From UPXZ01 sp964498765 (GTDB lineage: Bacteria; Bacteroidota; Bacteroidia; Bacteroidales; Paludibacteraceae): a DNA stretch of 55,160 bases. Within the stretch, counting starts at the first letter, position 1. The number at the start of each line of letters is the position of its first letter. The position numbers and the translations under genes are program-made. The stretch lies in assembly GCA_964498765.1 (NCBI GenBank), contig CAZCIU010000011.1, forward strand, positions 1 to 55,160, given 5' to 3'. The notes under the pieces are model-generated. The model was not told the origin of the DNA, searched no databases, and saw only the letters and a list, made by a program, of their open reading frames with translations. This document shows positions 23,870-31,937 of the stretch, one piece after another.

Positions 23870-23887
23870 TATGAATATATGTTCATA
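23870..23887. promoter_or_regulatory. ArsR operator-like dyad
   Basis: TATGAA-TATATG-TTCATA: two 6-bp inverted arms around a 6-bp centre, in the style of ArsR/SmtB operators. It sits in the spacer between the -7 box and the expected -33 position of the arsR promoter, where binding would block polymerase. Confidence 0.65.
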
Positions 23888-23986
23888 CGTTAAAAACATT
23901 TTGTGGTTTTTTAACATAAATCGAAAATCCACGCTCCTACTACCTAAAAATAGATAAAATACAAAGCAAATTTTAAGAATAAAGCG

Positions 23987-23994
23987 TATCTTTG
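23987..23994 (+). promoter_or_regulatory. -7 box for aroB
   Basis: TATCTTTG, 39 bases before the aroB ATG. It is divergent from the arsR promoter; no clear -33 element. Confidence 0.5.
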
Positions 23995-24033
23995 TAACTT
24001 AAAATTGGGACATTCTGCCCGGATACGAAAAAC

Positions 24034-25080
24034 ATGACGGAATCAAACACGATTATAACAACCGATATATCACAGCTGCTGGAAAAAGCCATCGAAGCTT
24101 GGAAAAGTGAAGACATATATATTCTGACTGACAAAAACACGAAGGAAAAATGCCTTCCGCTGTTTGCCTCTGAAAAGATTAAGAACAGTCATCAAATCAC
24201 AATTCCGGCAGGAGACGATAAAAAAAACATCGAAACGCTGACGCAAATCTGGAAATTCCTGACTGAAAATGGTGCTACTCGCAAATCGCTGATGATAAAT
24301 CTTGGCGGCGGCATGGTGACAGACATAGGCGGATTTGCAGCAGCAAGTTTTAAGCGTGGAATTGAATACATCAATGTTTCTACAACGCTTTTGGGTGCTG
24401 TAGATGCTGCTACCGGAGGAAAAACCGGCATTAATTTTTTGGGATTTAAGAATGAAATCGGTGCTTTTGCTCCAGCCAAAAATGTATTTATCGACATTGA
24501 TTTTTTTAGAACGCTGGACGATAAAAACATCCGTTCCGGCTTTGCCGAAATGATTAAGCATGCGCTTATCAGCACACCGAAAGATTGGAACGATGCTTTG
24601 CAATTTGATTTAGAAAACATCGATTTTGACAAGCTTAACACGCTTTTGGTCCGGAATATTGAGATAAAAGAAAGCATTGTAGAAGCTGATCCAAAAGAGC
24701 AAGGCATTCGCAAAGCGCTAAATCTTGGACATACTTTTGCGCACGCCATGGAAAGCTGGAGCTACACTTCCGGAGATCCTGTGCTGCACGGTTATGCCGT
24801 AGCTTGGGGATTGGTTTGTGAACTTTATCTTTCGCATATCAAACTCGGTTTTCCGAAGGAAGAATTGCTGAAATTGAAATATTTCGTCAAAGAACATTAC
24901 GGCATGTATGATTGCGGCTGCAGTGACTACGAAATGCTGCTGGAGCTGATGAAACATGACAAGAAAAATGAGAGTAAAGAAATAAACTTTACGCTCCTTT
25001 CTGATGTTGGTGAAGTAGTAATAAACCAAACTGCCACGAAAGAAGAGATTATTGAATGCTTTGATTTTCTGGCCAGTTAA
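24034..25080 (+). CDS. aroB: 3-dehydroquinate synthase
   Basis: A 348-residue cytoplasmic enzyme that converts DAHP to 3-dehydroquinate in the shikimate pathway, using NAD and a divalent metal. The GGGMVTDIGGFAAASFKRG motif near residue 90 and the STTLLGAVDAATGGKTGINF block are diagnostic. Metal ligands are in GFAEMIKHA, NLGHTFAHAME and LHGYAVAWG. Length is normal. It is the first gene of a run with a CoA-binding protein (12-bp gap), dapB, lepB and wbqC. Confidence 0.96.
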   Translation: MTESNTIITTDISQLLEKAIEAWKSEDIYILTDKNTKEKCLPLFASEKIKNSHQITIPAGDDKKNIETLTQIWKFLTENGATRKSLMINLGGGMVTDIGGFAAASFKRGIEYINVSTTLLGAVDAATGGKTGINFLGFKNEIGAFAPAKNVFIDIDFFRTLDDKNIRSGFAEMIKHALISTPKDWNDALQFDLENIDFDKLNTLLVRNIEIKESIVEADPKEQGIRKALNLGHTFAHAMESWSYTSGDPVLHGYAVAWGLVCELYLSHIKLGFPKEELLKLKYFVKEHYGMYDCGCSDYEMLLELMKHDKKNESKEINFTLLSDVGEVVINQTATKEEIIECFDFLAS

Positions 25081-25092
25081 AAAAAATAGAAA

Positions 25093-25449
25093 ATGAAAAC
25101 ATTAGTTATAGGTGCTTCGAAAAACCCGGAGCGATATTCGTACAAAGCTGCTGACAAGCTTTTGAAACATGGTCATGAAATTGAATTACTGGGACTTCGT
25201 CCGGATGAGATTTTTGGACAAACCATCGATACAGAAAAGAAACAATTTGCTGATATTGATACGGTTACTATGTACGTTGGGCCGCAACGACAAGCTGAAT
25301 ATTTTGATTATATTGTTTCATTAAAACCGCGCAGAGTGGTTTTTAATCCCGGAACAGAGAACGAAGAATTTTATTCCATTTTAGAAAAAAACAATATTCA
25401 AGTAGAAGAAGCTTGTACGCTGGTTTTATTGGGAACAGGACAATATTAA
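25093..25449 (+). CDS. CoA-binding (Rossmann) domain protein
   Basis: A 118-residue cytoplasmic protein of the CoA_binding_2 family. The N-terminal TLVIGASKNPERYSYKAADKLLKHGHE is the nucleotide-binding turn, followed by TMYVGPQRQAEYFDYI, VVFNPGTENEEF and EEACTLVLLGTGQY. Such stand-alone domains bind CoA-like ligands but have no agreed reaction. It is close behind aroB and likely co-transcribed. Confidence 0.88.
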   Translation: MKTLVIGASKNPERYSYKAADKLLKHGHEIELLGLRPDEIFGQTIDTEKKQFADIDTVTMYVGPQRQAEYFDYIVSLKPRRVVFNPGTENEEFYSILEKNNIQVEEACTLVLLGTGQY

Positions 25450-25451
25450 TG

Positions 25452-25490
25452 TGCCAATTTACCAATTTATTAACTGATTAGCCAATTCTC
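25452..25490 (+). repeat. CCAATT-rich spacer
   Basis: The 55-bp gap before dapB contains CCAATT three times (near 25453, 25463 and 25483) with short A/T spacers. It looks like low-complexity spacer DNA. No function is visible. Confidence 0.3.
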
Positions 25491-25504
25491 AACTCAACTG
25501 AAAA

Positions 25505-26221
25505 ATGAAAATAGCTTTAATAGGATATGGAAAGATGGGTAAAATCATCGAGCGTGTGGCGCTGGAGCGTGGACATGAAATTGTATCAATAATTGACATT
25601 GACAATCGCGATGATTTTAAGTCGGAGGCTTTCCGCAATGCCGATGTGGCAATCGAATTTACTGCACCGCAAGTGTGCATGGAAAATTACGTAGAAGCCT
25701 TTGCTGCCGGAGTTCCGGTGGTTTCAGGCACTACAGGCTGGACAGAACATATAGAAGAAGTGAAAGCAATCGTTCGCAAAAATGAACATACGCTCTTTTG
25801 GTCGTCAAATTTTAGTTTGGGCGTGAATATTTTTATGGCGGTAAATAAATACCTTGCCAAGCTGATGAACCAATTTCCCGATTACAATGTGGAAATGACT
25901 GAGGTACATCACACTCAAAAACTAGATGCCCCATCCGGCACCGCAATCACCCTTGCAGAAGGCATTCTGGAAAATCTGGATAGAAAAACTGCTTGGGTGA
26001 AAGAAACCGAAACACAAGCAAACGAAATTGCCATTAAATCTATTCGTGAAGGACAAGTGCCTGGCATTCATACCATTCGCTATGAAAATTCGGTGGATAG
26101 CATCGAAATTACACACGATGCTAAAAGTCGTGAAGGTTTTGCACTTGGTGCAGTGGTAGCTGCCGAATTTACTGCCGGAAAAAAAGGATTTCTGGGAATG
26201 AGCGATTTGCTGAAGTTTTAG
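25505..26221 (+). CDS. dapB: 4-hydroxy-tetrahydrodipicolinate reductase
   Basis: A 238-residue cytoplasmic enzyme of the lysine/diaminopimelate pathway. The Rossmann start IALIGYGKMGKII near residue 3 binds NAD(P)H. The conserved EVHHTQKLDAPSGTAITLAEGI block near residue 130 carries the catalytic His and Lys. SREGFALGAV is near the C-terminus. At 238 aa it is a little shorter than the enterobacterial enzyme (273), as is usual in Bacteroidota. It supplies DAP for the same cell wall made by MurF-Alr. Confidence 0.96.
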   Translation: MKIALIGYGKMGKIIERVALERGHEIVSIIDIDNRDDFKSEAFRNADVAIEFTAPQVCMENYVEAFAAGVPVVSGTTGWTEHIEEVKAIVRKNEHTLFWSSNFSLGVNIFMAVNKYLAKLMNQFPDYNVEMTEVHHTQKLDAPSGTAITLAEGILENLDRKTAWVKETETQANEIAIKSIREGQVPGIHTIRYENSVDSIEITHDAKSREGFALGAVVAAEFTAGKKGFLGMSDLLKF

Positions 26222-26286
26222 GAAATTTTGAAAATTGAATGGAATTTTGAATAAATAATAATCAACAATTCATTTTACACCCTTAT

Positions 26287-27777
26287 ATGACAACAGAAAC
26301 TAACAACGTAAAACCAACATCCCGTTTCAATAAACCTCGCAAACAGTGGATAAAATCCATTTTTTGGTGTTTGGTGTATATACTTTTTGTAATTTGGTTG
26401 GACAATTTTTGGTGGCTACTGATTCTGCCACTGATTTTTGATACGTTTATCACCAAATTTATTCCGTGGACGTGGTGGAAAAACTCCAAAAACAAAACGC
26501 TTCAGGCCGTAATGAGTTGGGTGGATGCTATTGTTTTCGCGTTAATAGCAGTGTATCTGATCAATAATTATTTGTTTCAAAACTACCAAATTCCAACATC
26601 TTCTCTAGAAAAGACATTGCTCGTAGGCGATTTCCTGGCAGTGAGCAAAGCCGCTTATGGACCTCGTGTTCCGATGACGCCATTTTCATTTCCATTGGTA
26701 CAAAATACATTTCCAATCATAGAGAAAAATTCGTATCTGGAAAAACCACAGATAAAATATCGCCGTTTGAAAGGATTTGACAGCATTGAACGAAACGACA
26801 TTGTGGTGTTCAATTTTCCAGCAGGTGACACTATTGCATACAAGAAACAGAATCCCGACTACTACTCCATTTGTTATCAAGAAGGCTTGGATTACGTAGT
26901 AAATGTTCTCAATCAAGAGCCAACTGCCGAGCTTTGCTATAAGTACGGACGAGAAATTGTGGCCTCGAATACCGATGTTTACGGAGAAATCATGTACCGA
27001 CCTGTGGACAGACGCGAAAATTACGTAAAACGCTGCGTTGGTTTACCTGGCGACACGTTGAGCATTGTTAATAACCAAGTTTTTATCGACGGAAAAGCGC
27101 AGGAAAAATTCCCGGGTGTACAGTTCAATTATTTTATTCAGACTGACGGAACCCGACTGACAAAATCCTTGATTGACGATTTGAAAATCAGCAACGAAGA
27201 TTTTATCGAATTAAATAATGCCAATTCTTTTGGTCTAATTCAACGTTTGGGATTAAATCCAAATTATCCGGTTTACTATTTCCCATTAACTGAAGAAGGC
27301 TATAATATACTTAAAAACACGCATGGAGTCGTTAATCTGGTGATTGAGCCGGAGTGGTTGGTCACTTCAACCGTTGGCGACAGCATGTATCCAATGGGTG
27401 GCGGAAAAGGCTGGACACGTGACAATTACGGTCCGATTTATATTCCCAAAAAAGGCAGTACAATTCCTTTGAATGCGGACACTTACTCGGTTTATGAGCG
27501 ATGCATCCGTAACTTCGAAGGCAACAAACTGGAAAACCGCAACGGACAATATTTCATCAACGACAAACCGGCAACATCCTACACTTTCCAAATGGATTAT
27601 TACTGGATGATGGGCGACAACCGCCACAAATCTGCCGACAGCCGCTCATGGGGATTTGTTCCGGAAGATCACGTGGTAGGTCGTCCAATGTTTGTGTGGC
27701 TATCACTCAACAAAGACAAAACACTATTTGGAGGAAAAATCAGATTTGACCGATTCTTCAAAAATGCAAAAAGATAA
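26287..27777 (+). CDS. lepB: Signal peptidase I (long Bacteroidota form)
   Basis: A 496-residue inner-membrane protease that removes signal peptides. Three hydrophobic segments (about 24-38, 41-55, 74-93) are followed by the S26 catalytic domain. The serine is S106 in TSSLEKTLLVGD, and the general-base lysine is K248 in NYVKRCVGLPGDTL. The C-terminal box is YWMMGDNRHKSADSRSWG. Between them are long insertions (about 150 residues more than the usual enzyme), including TSTVGDSMYPMGGG near residue 365. These insertions are seen in other Bacteroidota LepB proteins. It is followed by wbqC with a 14-bp overlap. Confidence 0.95.
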   Translation: MTTETNNVKPTSRFNKPRKQWIKSIFWCLVYILFVIWLDNFWWLLILPLIFDTFITKFIPWTWWKNSKNKTLQAVMSWVDAIVFALIAVYLINNYLFQNYQIPTSSLEKTLLVGDFLAVSKAAYGPRVPMTPFSFPLVQNTFPIIEKNSYLEKPQIKYRRLKGFDSIERNDIVVFNFPAGDTIAYKKQNPDYYSICYQEGLDYVVNVLNQEPTAELCYKYGREIVASNTDVYGEIMYRPVDRRENYVKRCVGLPGDTLSIVNNQVFIDGKAQEKFPGVQFNYFIQTDGTRLTKSLIDDLKISNEDFIELNNANSFGLIQRLGLNPNYPVYYFPLTEEGYNILKNTHGVVNLVIEPEWLVTSTVGDSMYPMGGGKGWTRDNYGPIYIPKKGSTIPLNADTYSVYERCIRNFEGNKLENRNGQYFINDKPATSYTFQMDYYWMMGDNRHKSADSRSWGFVPEDHVVGRPMFVWLSLNKDKTLFGGKIRFDRFFKNAKR

Positions 27778-28411
27778 TTCCCCAATTTCGGTTTTTTCCA
27801 TAGCATATCTGCCGCCTGTATCATACTTTAGAGTAATGATGCAGGCTGAGTTGGTTATGCTGGAAGCTCACGAAAACTACATAAAACAATCCTACAGAAA
27901 CCGCTGCCGAATAGCCACTGCTAATGGCGTGGAAACGCTCAGCATTCCCGTAGAAAGCAACAAAGGCGAAAAAGCTGGCATCAAAGACATTCGAATTTCC
28001 TCACACGGAGCTTGGCAGCAGACGCACTGGCGCGCCATCACTTCCGCTTACCGCAATAGTCCATTCTTTGAATATTACGAAGATGATTTCCGACCTTTTT
28101 ACGAAAAAGATTGGACATTTCTTTGGGATTATAACCTAGAATTACTAACTTTGGTACTGGATTTATTTGAGCTGAACGTTAAGCAACAATTTACAGCAGA
28201 ATATCAATCTGAGTATGCTGAAACGAGTGATTTTAGAGAAATTATTCATCCAAAAAAGGAAATTATTTTGTCATCAAATCCATATTATCAGGTTTTTGAA
28301 AATAAGCATGGATTTTTACCGGATTTAAGCATCATCGATTTGCTTTTTAATATGGGTAATGAAAGCATATTCTACCTGAAACCTGAAATTTCAGATATGA
28401 AAAACAGCTGA
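27764..28411 (+). CDS. WbqC-like family protein
   Basis: A 215-residue cytoplasmic protein of the WbqC family. It starts MQKDNSPISVFSIAYLPPVSYF, with the conserved LPPVSYF and then ESNKGEKAGIKDIRISSHGAWQQTHWRAITSAYRNSPFFEYYEDDF block. The family occurs in polysaccharide and O-antigen loci; its reaction is uncertain. I chose ATG at 27764, inside the lepB 3' end (14-bp overlap), which suggests coupled translation. The longer frame would have run 24 residues of unrelated sequence. Confidence 0.88.
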   Translation: MQKDNSPISVFSIAYLPPVSYFRVMMQAELVMLEAHENYIKQSYRNRCRIATANGVETLSIPVESNKGEKAGIKDIRISSHGAWQQTHWRAITSAYRNSPFFEYYEDDFRPFYEKDWTFLWDYNLELLTLVLDLFELNVKQQFTAEYQSEYAETSDFREIIHPKKEIILSSNPYYQVFENKHGFLPDLSIIDLLFNMGNESIFYLKPEISDMKNS

Positions 28412-28468
28412 GGAATTAATCATAAACAAAATACATAATTAAAAAATTCAACTCTATTTTAAGAGATT

Positions 28469-28475
28469 AGGAGGA
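28469..28475 (+). promoter_or_regulatory. Unusually strong Shine-Dalgarno before ilvE
   Basis: AGGAGGA lies 3 nt before the ilvE ATG. It is the clearest SD-like sequence noticed in the window, where most genes have A-rich leaders without one, as expected for Bacteroidota. The close spacing makes its importance uncertain. Confidence 0.45.
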
Positions 28476-28478
28476 TTT

Positions 28479-29498
28479 ATGGAAAACATCGATTGGAACA
28501 ACATTGGTTTCGGTTATAGAAAAACCGACTATAATGTACGCTGCTCGTTCAAAGACGGCGAATGGGGCGAAGTAAAAAGCACCTCAGACGAAAACATTAG
28601 TTTGCACATGGCTGCCACTTGTCTGCACTACGGACAAGAAGCATTTGAAGGTTTGAAAGCTTTCAGAGGAAAAGATGGTAAAATCCGCATTTTCCGTTTG
28701 GATGAAAATGCCAAACGACTTCAGCAATCTTGCGATGGAATAATGATGGCAAAATTGCCTTTGGAAAAATTCAAAGAAGCCGTGCTGATGGCCGTGAAAC
28801 TAAACGAACGATTTGTGCCACCTTATGAAAGCGGAGCATCGCTTTATATCCGTCCGCTTTTGATTGGAACCAGCGCACAAGTGGGTGTAAAACCAGCAAC
28901 GGAATATGAATTCATCATTTTCGTAACGCCTGTAGGACCTTATTTCAAAGGCGGTTTCCAAACTACTCCATTCGTAATTATGCGTCAGTACGACCGTGCT
29001 GCGCCGCTTGGAACCGGAACGTACAAAGTAGGCGGAAACTACGCTGCCAGCCTTGTTGCCGGAAATCACGCACACGAATTGGGATATTCTGCCGTCTTCT
29101 ATTTGGATGCAAAAGAAAAACAATACATTGACGAGTGTGGCGCTGCCAATTTCTTTGCCATCAAAGACAATACTTACATCACACCGGATTCAACTTCCAT
29201 TTTGCCTTCAATCACCAACAAAAGTTTGATTACTTTGGCTGAAGAAATGGGACTAAAAGTTGAAAGACGCCACGTGCATGTGGATGAATTGGAAGGATTT
29301 GAAGAAGCAGGAGCTTGCGGAACAGCAGCCGTTATAAGCCCAATTCAGCGAATTGATGATTTTGACACTAAAAAATCTTACGTTTTCTCACCGGACGGAA
29401 AACCCGGCAAATGGTGCGAAAAATTGTACAACAAGCTTCGCGGTATTCAGTACGGCGATGAGCCAGATACGCACGGCTGGATTACGATTGTGGAGTAA
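28479..29498 (+). CDS. ilvE: Branched-chain amino-acid aminotransferase
   Basis: A 339-residue PLP enzyme (fold class IV) that makes Leu, Ile and Val from their keto acids, or degrades them. The PLP lysine is K183 in GTGTYKVGGNYAAS. ATCLHYGQEAFEGLKAFRGKDGKIRIFR near residue 45 and DECGAANFFAI near 222 are family hallmarks. Length fits the class of 340-360 aa enzymes. It is a single gene with a terminator about 110 bases after the stop. Confidence 0.95.
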   Translation: MENIDWNNIGFGYRKTDYNVRCSFKDGEWGEVKSTSDENISLHMAATCLHYGQEAFEGLKAFRGKDGKIRIFRLDENAKRLQQSCDGIMMAKLPLEKFKEAVLMAVKLNERFVPPYESGASLYIRPLLIGTSAQVGVKPATEYEFIIFVTPVGPYFKGGFQTTPFVIMRQYDRAAPLGTGTYKVGGNYAASLVAGNHAHELGYSAVFYLDAKEKQYIDECGAANFFAIKDNTYITPDSTSILPSITNKSLITLAEEMGLKVERRHVHVDELEGFEEAGACGTAAVISPIQRIDDFDTKKSYVFSPDGKPGKWCEKLYNKLRGIQYGDEPDTHGWITIVE

Positions 29499-29606
29499 TC
29501 CGGTACTTGAAAGATGGTAGATGGAAGGTGGAAGATAGAGTAACTATCTTTTACCAAATTCAAAAATACTTCTTTTCTACTTTTGAAATAAAAAGAATGA
29601 AAAACT

Positions 29607-29643
29607 CTGACAGTATCTGAAAGAACTGTCAGTAGTTTTTTTT
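29607..29643 (+). terminator. Terminator after ilvE
   Basis: CTGACAGT (29607-29614) pairs perfectly with ACTGTCAG (29625-29632), 10-nt loop, followed by a T8 tract. Confidence 0.8.
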
Positions 29644-29714
29644 AAAATACCAAGCACAAAAACAATTAAAACTAAAACTCATATTTATTACAAATTTCAA
29701 AAATTGATGAAACA

Positions 29715-29757
29715 GCCATTTGAGGAAATTCTCAAACATTAGAGAATGTTTGATGGC
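29715..29757 (+). promoter_or_regulatory. Competing hairpins in the DPP7 leader
   Basis: Two stems share bases and cannot coexist. TTTGAG (29719-29724) can pair with CTCAAA (29731-29736), or TCAAACATT (29732-29740) can pair with AATGTTTGA (29745-29753). GCCAT/ATGGC closes the outside. No T tract follows, so it is not a plain terminator. It may be a protein site or a leader switch 40 nt before the gene. Confidence 0.4.
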
Positions 29758-29798
29758 GTGTTACATCTGACCACAATTAAAAAATTAACAAATAACAG

Positions 29799-31922
29799 AT
29801 GAAAAAAAATCTCTTAATCTTATTAGCATCCTTTTTTCTGATTTTCAGTGCAAAAGCCGATGAAGGTATGTGGATGCTACCTCTTGTAGAAAAACTGAAC
29901 ATTCAAAAAATGCAAGGTCTTGGCCTGGAAATGACAGCCGAGCAAATTTACAGCAGCGACAATACCAGTTTGAAAGATGCTGTGGTTATTTTTGGTGGTG
30001 GTTGCACCGGCGTAATGGTTTCACCAACCGGACTACTTTTCACCAATCACCATTGCGGTTACAGTGCCATCCAGCAATTAAGTGCCGTGGAGCATAATTA
30101 TCTGAAAGACGGATTTACCGCCAAAGAAATCAAAGATGAATTGGCTTGCAACGGCCTTGCTGTCACTTTTCTGGTAAAAGTAGAAGACGTTACGGCTCGC
30201 GTGCTTGAAAAAGCAGGAAAATTGACCGGAAAAGAGCGTCGTGATGCTTTGCAGGAAATTATCCAAACCATCAGCAAAGAAGCCAAAGGTGATACACATT
30301 ACACAGCCCAAGTTCGTCCTTTTTACAACGGAAACGAATACTATCTATTTGTTTACGAACGCTTTAATGATGTTCGCTTGGCTTACACACCACCTTCTTC
30401 AATCGGAAAATTCGGTGGAGAAACTGACAACTGGATGTATCCACGCCATACGGGCGATTTCGCTGTTTTTCGCGTGTATGCCGATAAAAACGGTAAACCT
30501 GCCGAGTACTCAAAAGACAACGTTCCTTACACTCCAAAACATTTTGCACCGGTATCCAATCAAGGATTTTCCGAAGGCGATTATGCGATGATTCTTGGAA
30601 ATCCGGGATCTACAGACCGCTATGCAACTTCGTATGCGATCAGCAGTCGTGTGAATAACGGAAATAGTGCTCGTATTGAAATGCGCGGTGTGAAACAAGA
30701 TGCGTGGAAAGAATTTATGCTTGCCGACGAAGCCATCAACATTGCTTATGCAAATAAATATGCCGGAAGTTCCAACTACTGGAAAAACAGCATTGGGATG
30801 AACAACGCTATCAAAAATCTTAATGTGGTTGCTGACAAAGAAAAATCCGAAGCTGATTTTATAGCTTGGGTTAATGCTGACGGACAACGTTTGCAGAAAT
30901 ACGGCAACGTACTTGCTGACTTGAAACGTGATTATTCAATTATTGACAAAAATCAGCATGCAATTGAATTTTTGCGTGAAGCACTAGCAGGTGGCGTAGA
31001 ATTGCCTCGCATGGCAAACACCATCAATAGCCGACTTGACAGCAAACTTTCCGTGGAAAAAAACATTGAGAAAGTTAGCTCAATTTACAAAGATTATTAT
31101 CCGGAAGTGGACAAACACGCTTTTGCTGCACTTTTGGAAGCTTACAGAAATGCTGTTACAGCTGATGCTTTGCCTGAAATCTACAAAACAATTGATAAAA
31201 ACTTCAAAGGTAATTACAAAAATTTCACCGAAGATTTATTCAAAAAATCGTCATTTACTTCAAAAGAAAAATTGGCGGCTGCTTTGAAAAACAAAAAACT
31301 TAAACTGGAAAATGATCCGGCTATTCTTTTCTATAAAAGCGTAAATGCTAAAATGGATCAACTTCGCACGAAAGAATACAACGAAGCCATTTCAAAAATC
31401 GGTGAAAATAATAGTTTGTACGTGGCGGGATTGAAAGAATGGGCTGCCGACAAAAATCAGGCTCTTTATCCGGATGCAAACTTTACTATGCGATTGACTT
31501 ACGGTCAAATCCTTGGGTATCAACCTGCTGATGGCGTAGAATATAAGTTCTATACAACAACAAAAGGAATTTTGGAAAAAGAAGATGCCGAAAATCCGGA
31601 ATTTGTAGTTCCAGAAAAATTGAAAGAATTGATACAAAAAGGCGATTTCGGACGTTATATTGATAAAAATACCGGAAAACTACACGTGGCATTTATCAGC
31701 AACAACGACATCACGGGCGGAAACTCGGGAAGTCCCGTATTTAACGCGAAAGGCGAAGTTATCGGTTTGGCATTTGATGGCAACTGGGAAGCAATGAGCG
31801 GCGACATCATTTTTGAGCCAAACTTGCAGCGTTGTATCAATGTGGACATTCGCTACGTACTTTTTGTAATGGAAAAATTTGGCGGAGCCGACCGTTTGAT
31901 TAAAGAATTAACAATTAACTAA
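29799..31922 (+). CDS. S46 dipeptidyl peptidase, DPP7-like
   Basis: A 707-residue periplasmic peptidase that releases dipeptides from oligopeptide N-termini. The signal peptide is cut near residue 20 (IFSAKADEG). The catalytic residues are H85 (TNHHCGY), D220 (PRHTGDFAVFRVY) and S643 (GGNSGSPVF). The residue 18 places after the serine decides specificity in the family: glycine in DPP7 and arginine in the acidic-specific DPP11. Here it is G661 (FDGNWEAMSGD), so preference for hydrophobic or broad P1 residues is inferred. It is followed 15 bp later by gcvT, probably on the same transcript. Confidence 0.92.
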   Translation: MKKNLLILLASFFLIFSAKADEGMWMLPLVEKLNIQKMQGLGLEMTAEQIYSSDNTSLKDAVVIFGGGCTGVMVSPTGLLFTNHHCGYSAIQQLSAVEHNYLKDGFTAKEIKDELACNGLAVTFLVKVEDVTARVLEKAGKLTGKERRDALQEIIQTISKEAKGDTHYTAQVRPFYNGNEYYLFVYERFNDVRLAYTPPSSIGKFGGETDNWMYPRHTGDFAVFRVYADKNGKPAEYSKDNVPYTPKHFAPVSNQGFSEGDYAMILGNPGSTDRYATSYAISSRVNNGNSARIEMRGVKQDAWKEFMLADEAINIAYANKYAGSSNYWKNSIGMNNAIKNLNVVADKEKSEADFIAWVNADGQRLQKYGNVLADLKRDYSIIDKNQHAIEFLREALAGGVELPRMANTINSRLDSKLSVEKNIEKVSSIYKDYYPEVDKHAFAALLEAYRNAVTADALPEIYKTIDKNFKGNYKNFTEDLFKKSSFTSKEKLAAALKNKKLKLENDPAILFYKSVNAKMDQLRTKEYNEAISKIGENNSLYVAGLKEWAADKNQALYPDANFTMRLTYGQILGYQPADGVEYKFYTTTKGILEKEDAENPEFVVPEKLKELIQKGDFGRYIDKNTGKLHVAFISNNDITGGNSGSPVFNAKGEVIGLAFDGNWEAMSGDIIFEPNLQRCINVDIRYVLFVMEKFGGADRLIKELTIN

Positions 31923-31937
31923 ATACATTTTTATTAA

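Larger units (their letters stand above)
29499..29798. other. Intergenic region ilvE-DPP7
   Basis: 300 bases. They hold a purine-rich GATGG/GGAAG low-complexity run right after ilvE (29512-29538), the ilvE terminator (29607-29643) and a set of competing hairpins before the peptidase gene (29715-29757). No ORF or classical promoter with both boxes was found. Confidence 0.5.

Noticed and set aside
29512..29538. GATGG/GGAAG run after ilvE, considered as a tandem repeat or G-quadruplex
   Set aside because: The units are irregular and too few, and runs of G are only two bases long.
29499..29798. Glycine riboswitch upstream of the DPP7-gcvT unit
   Set aside because: The glycine aptamer pattern was not seen; only simple competing hairpins are present.
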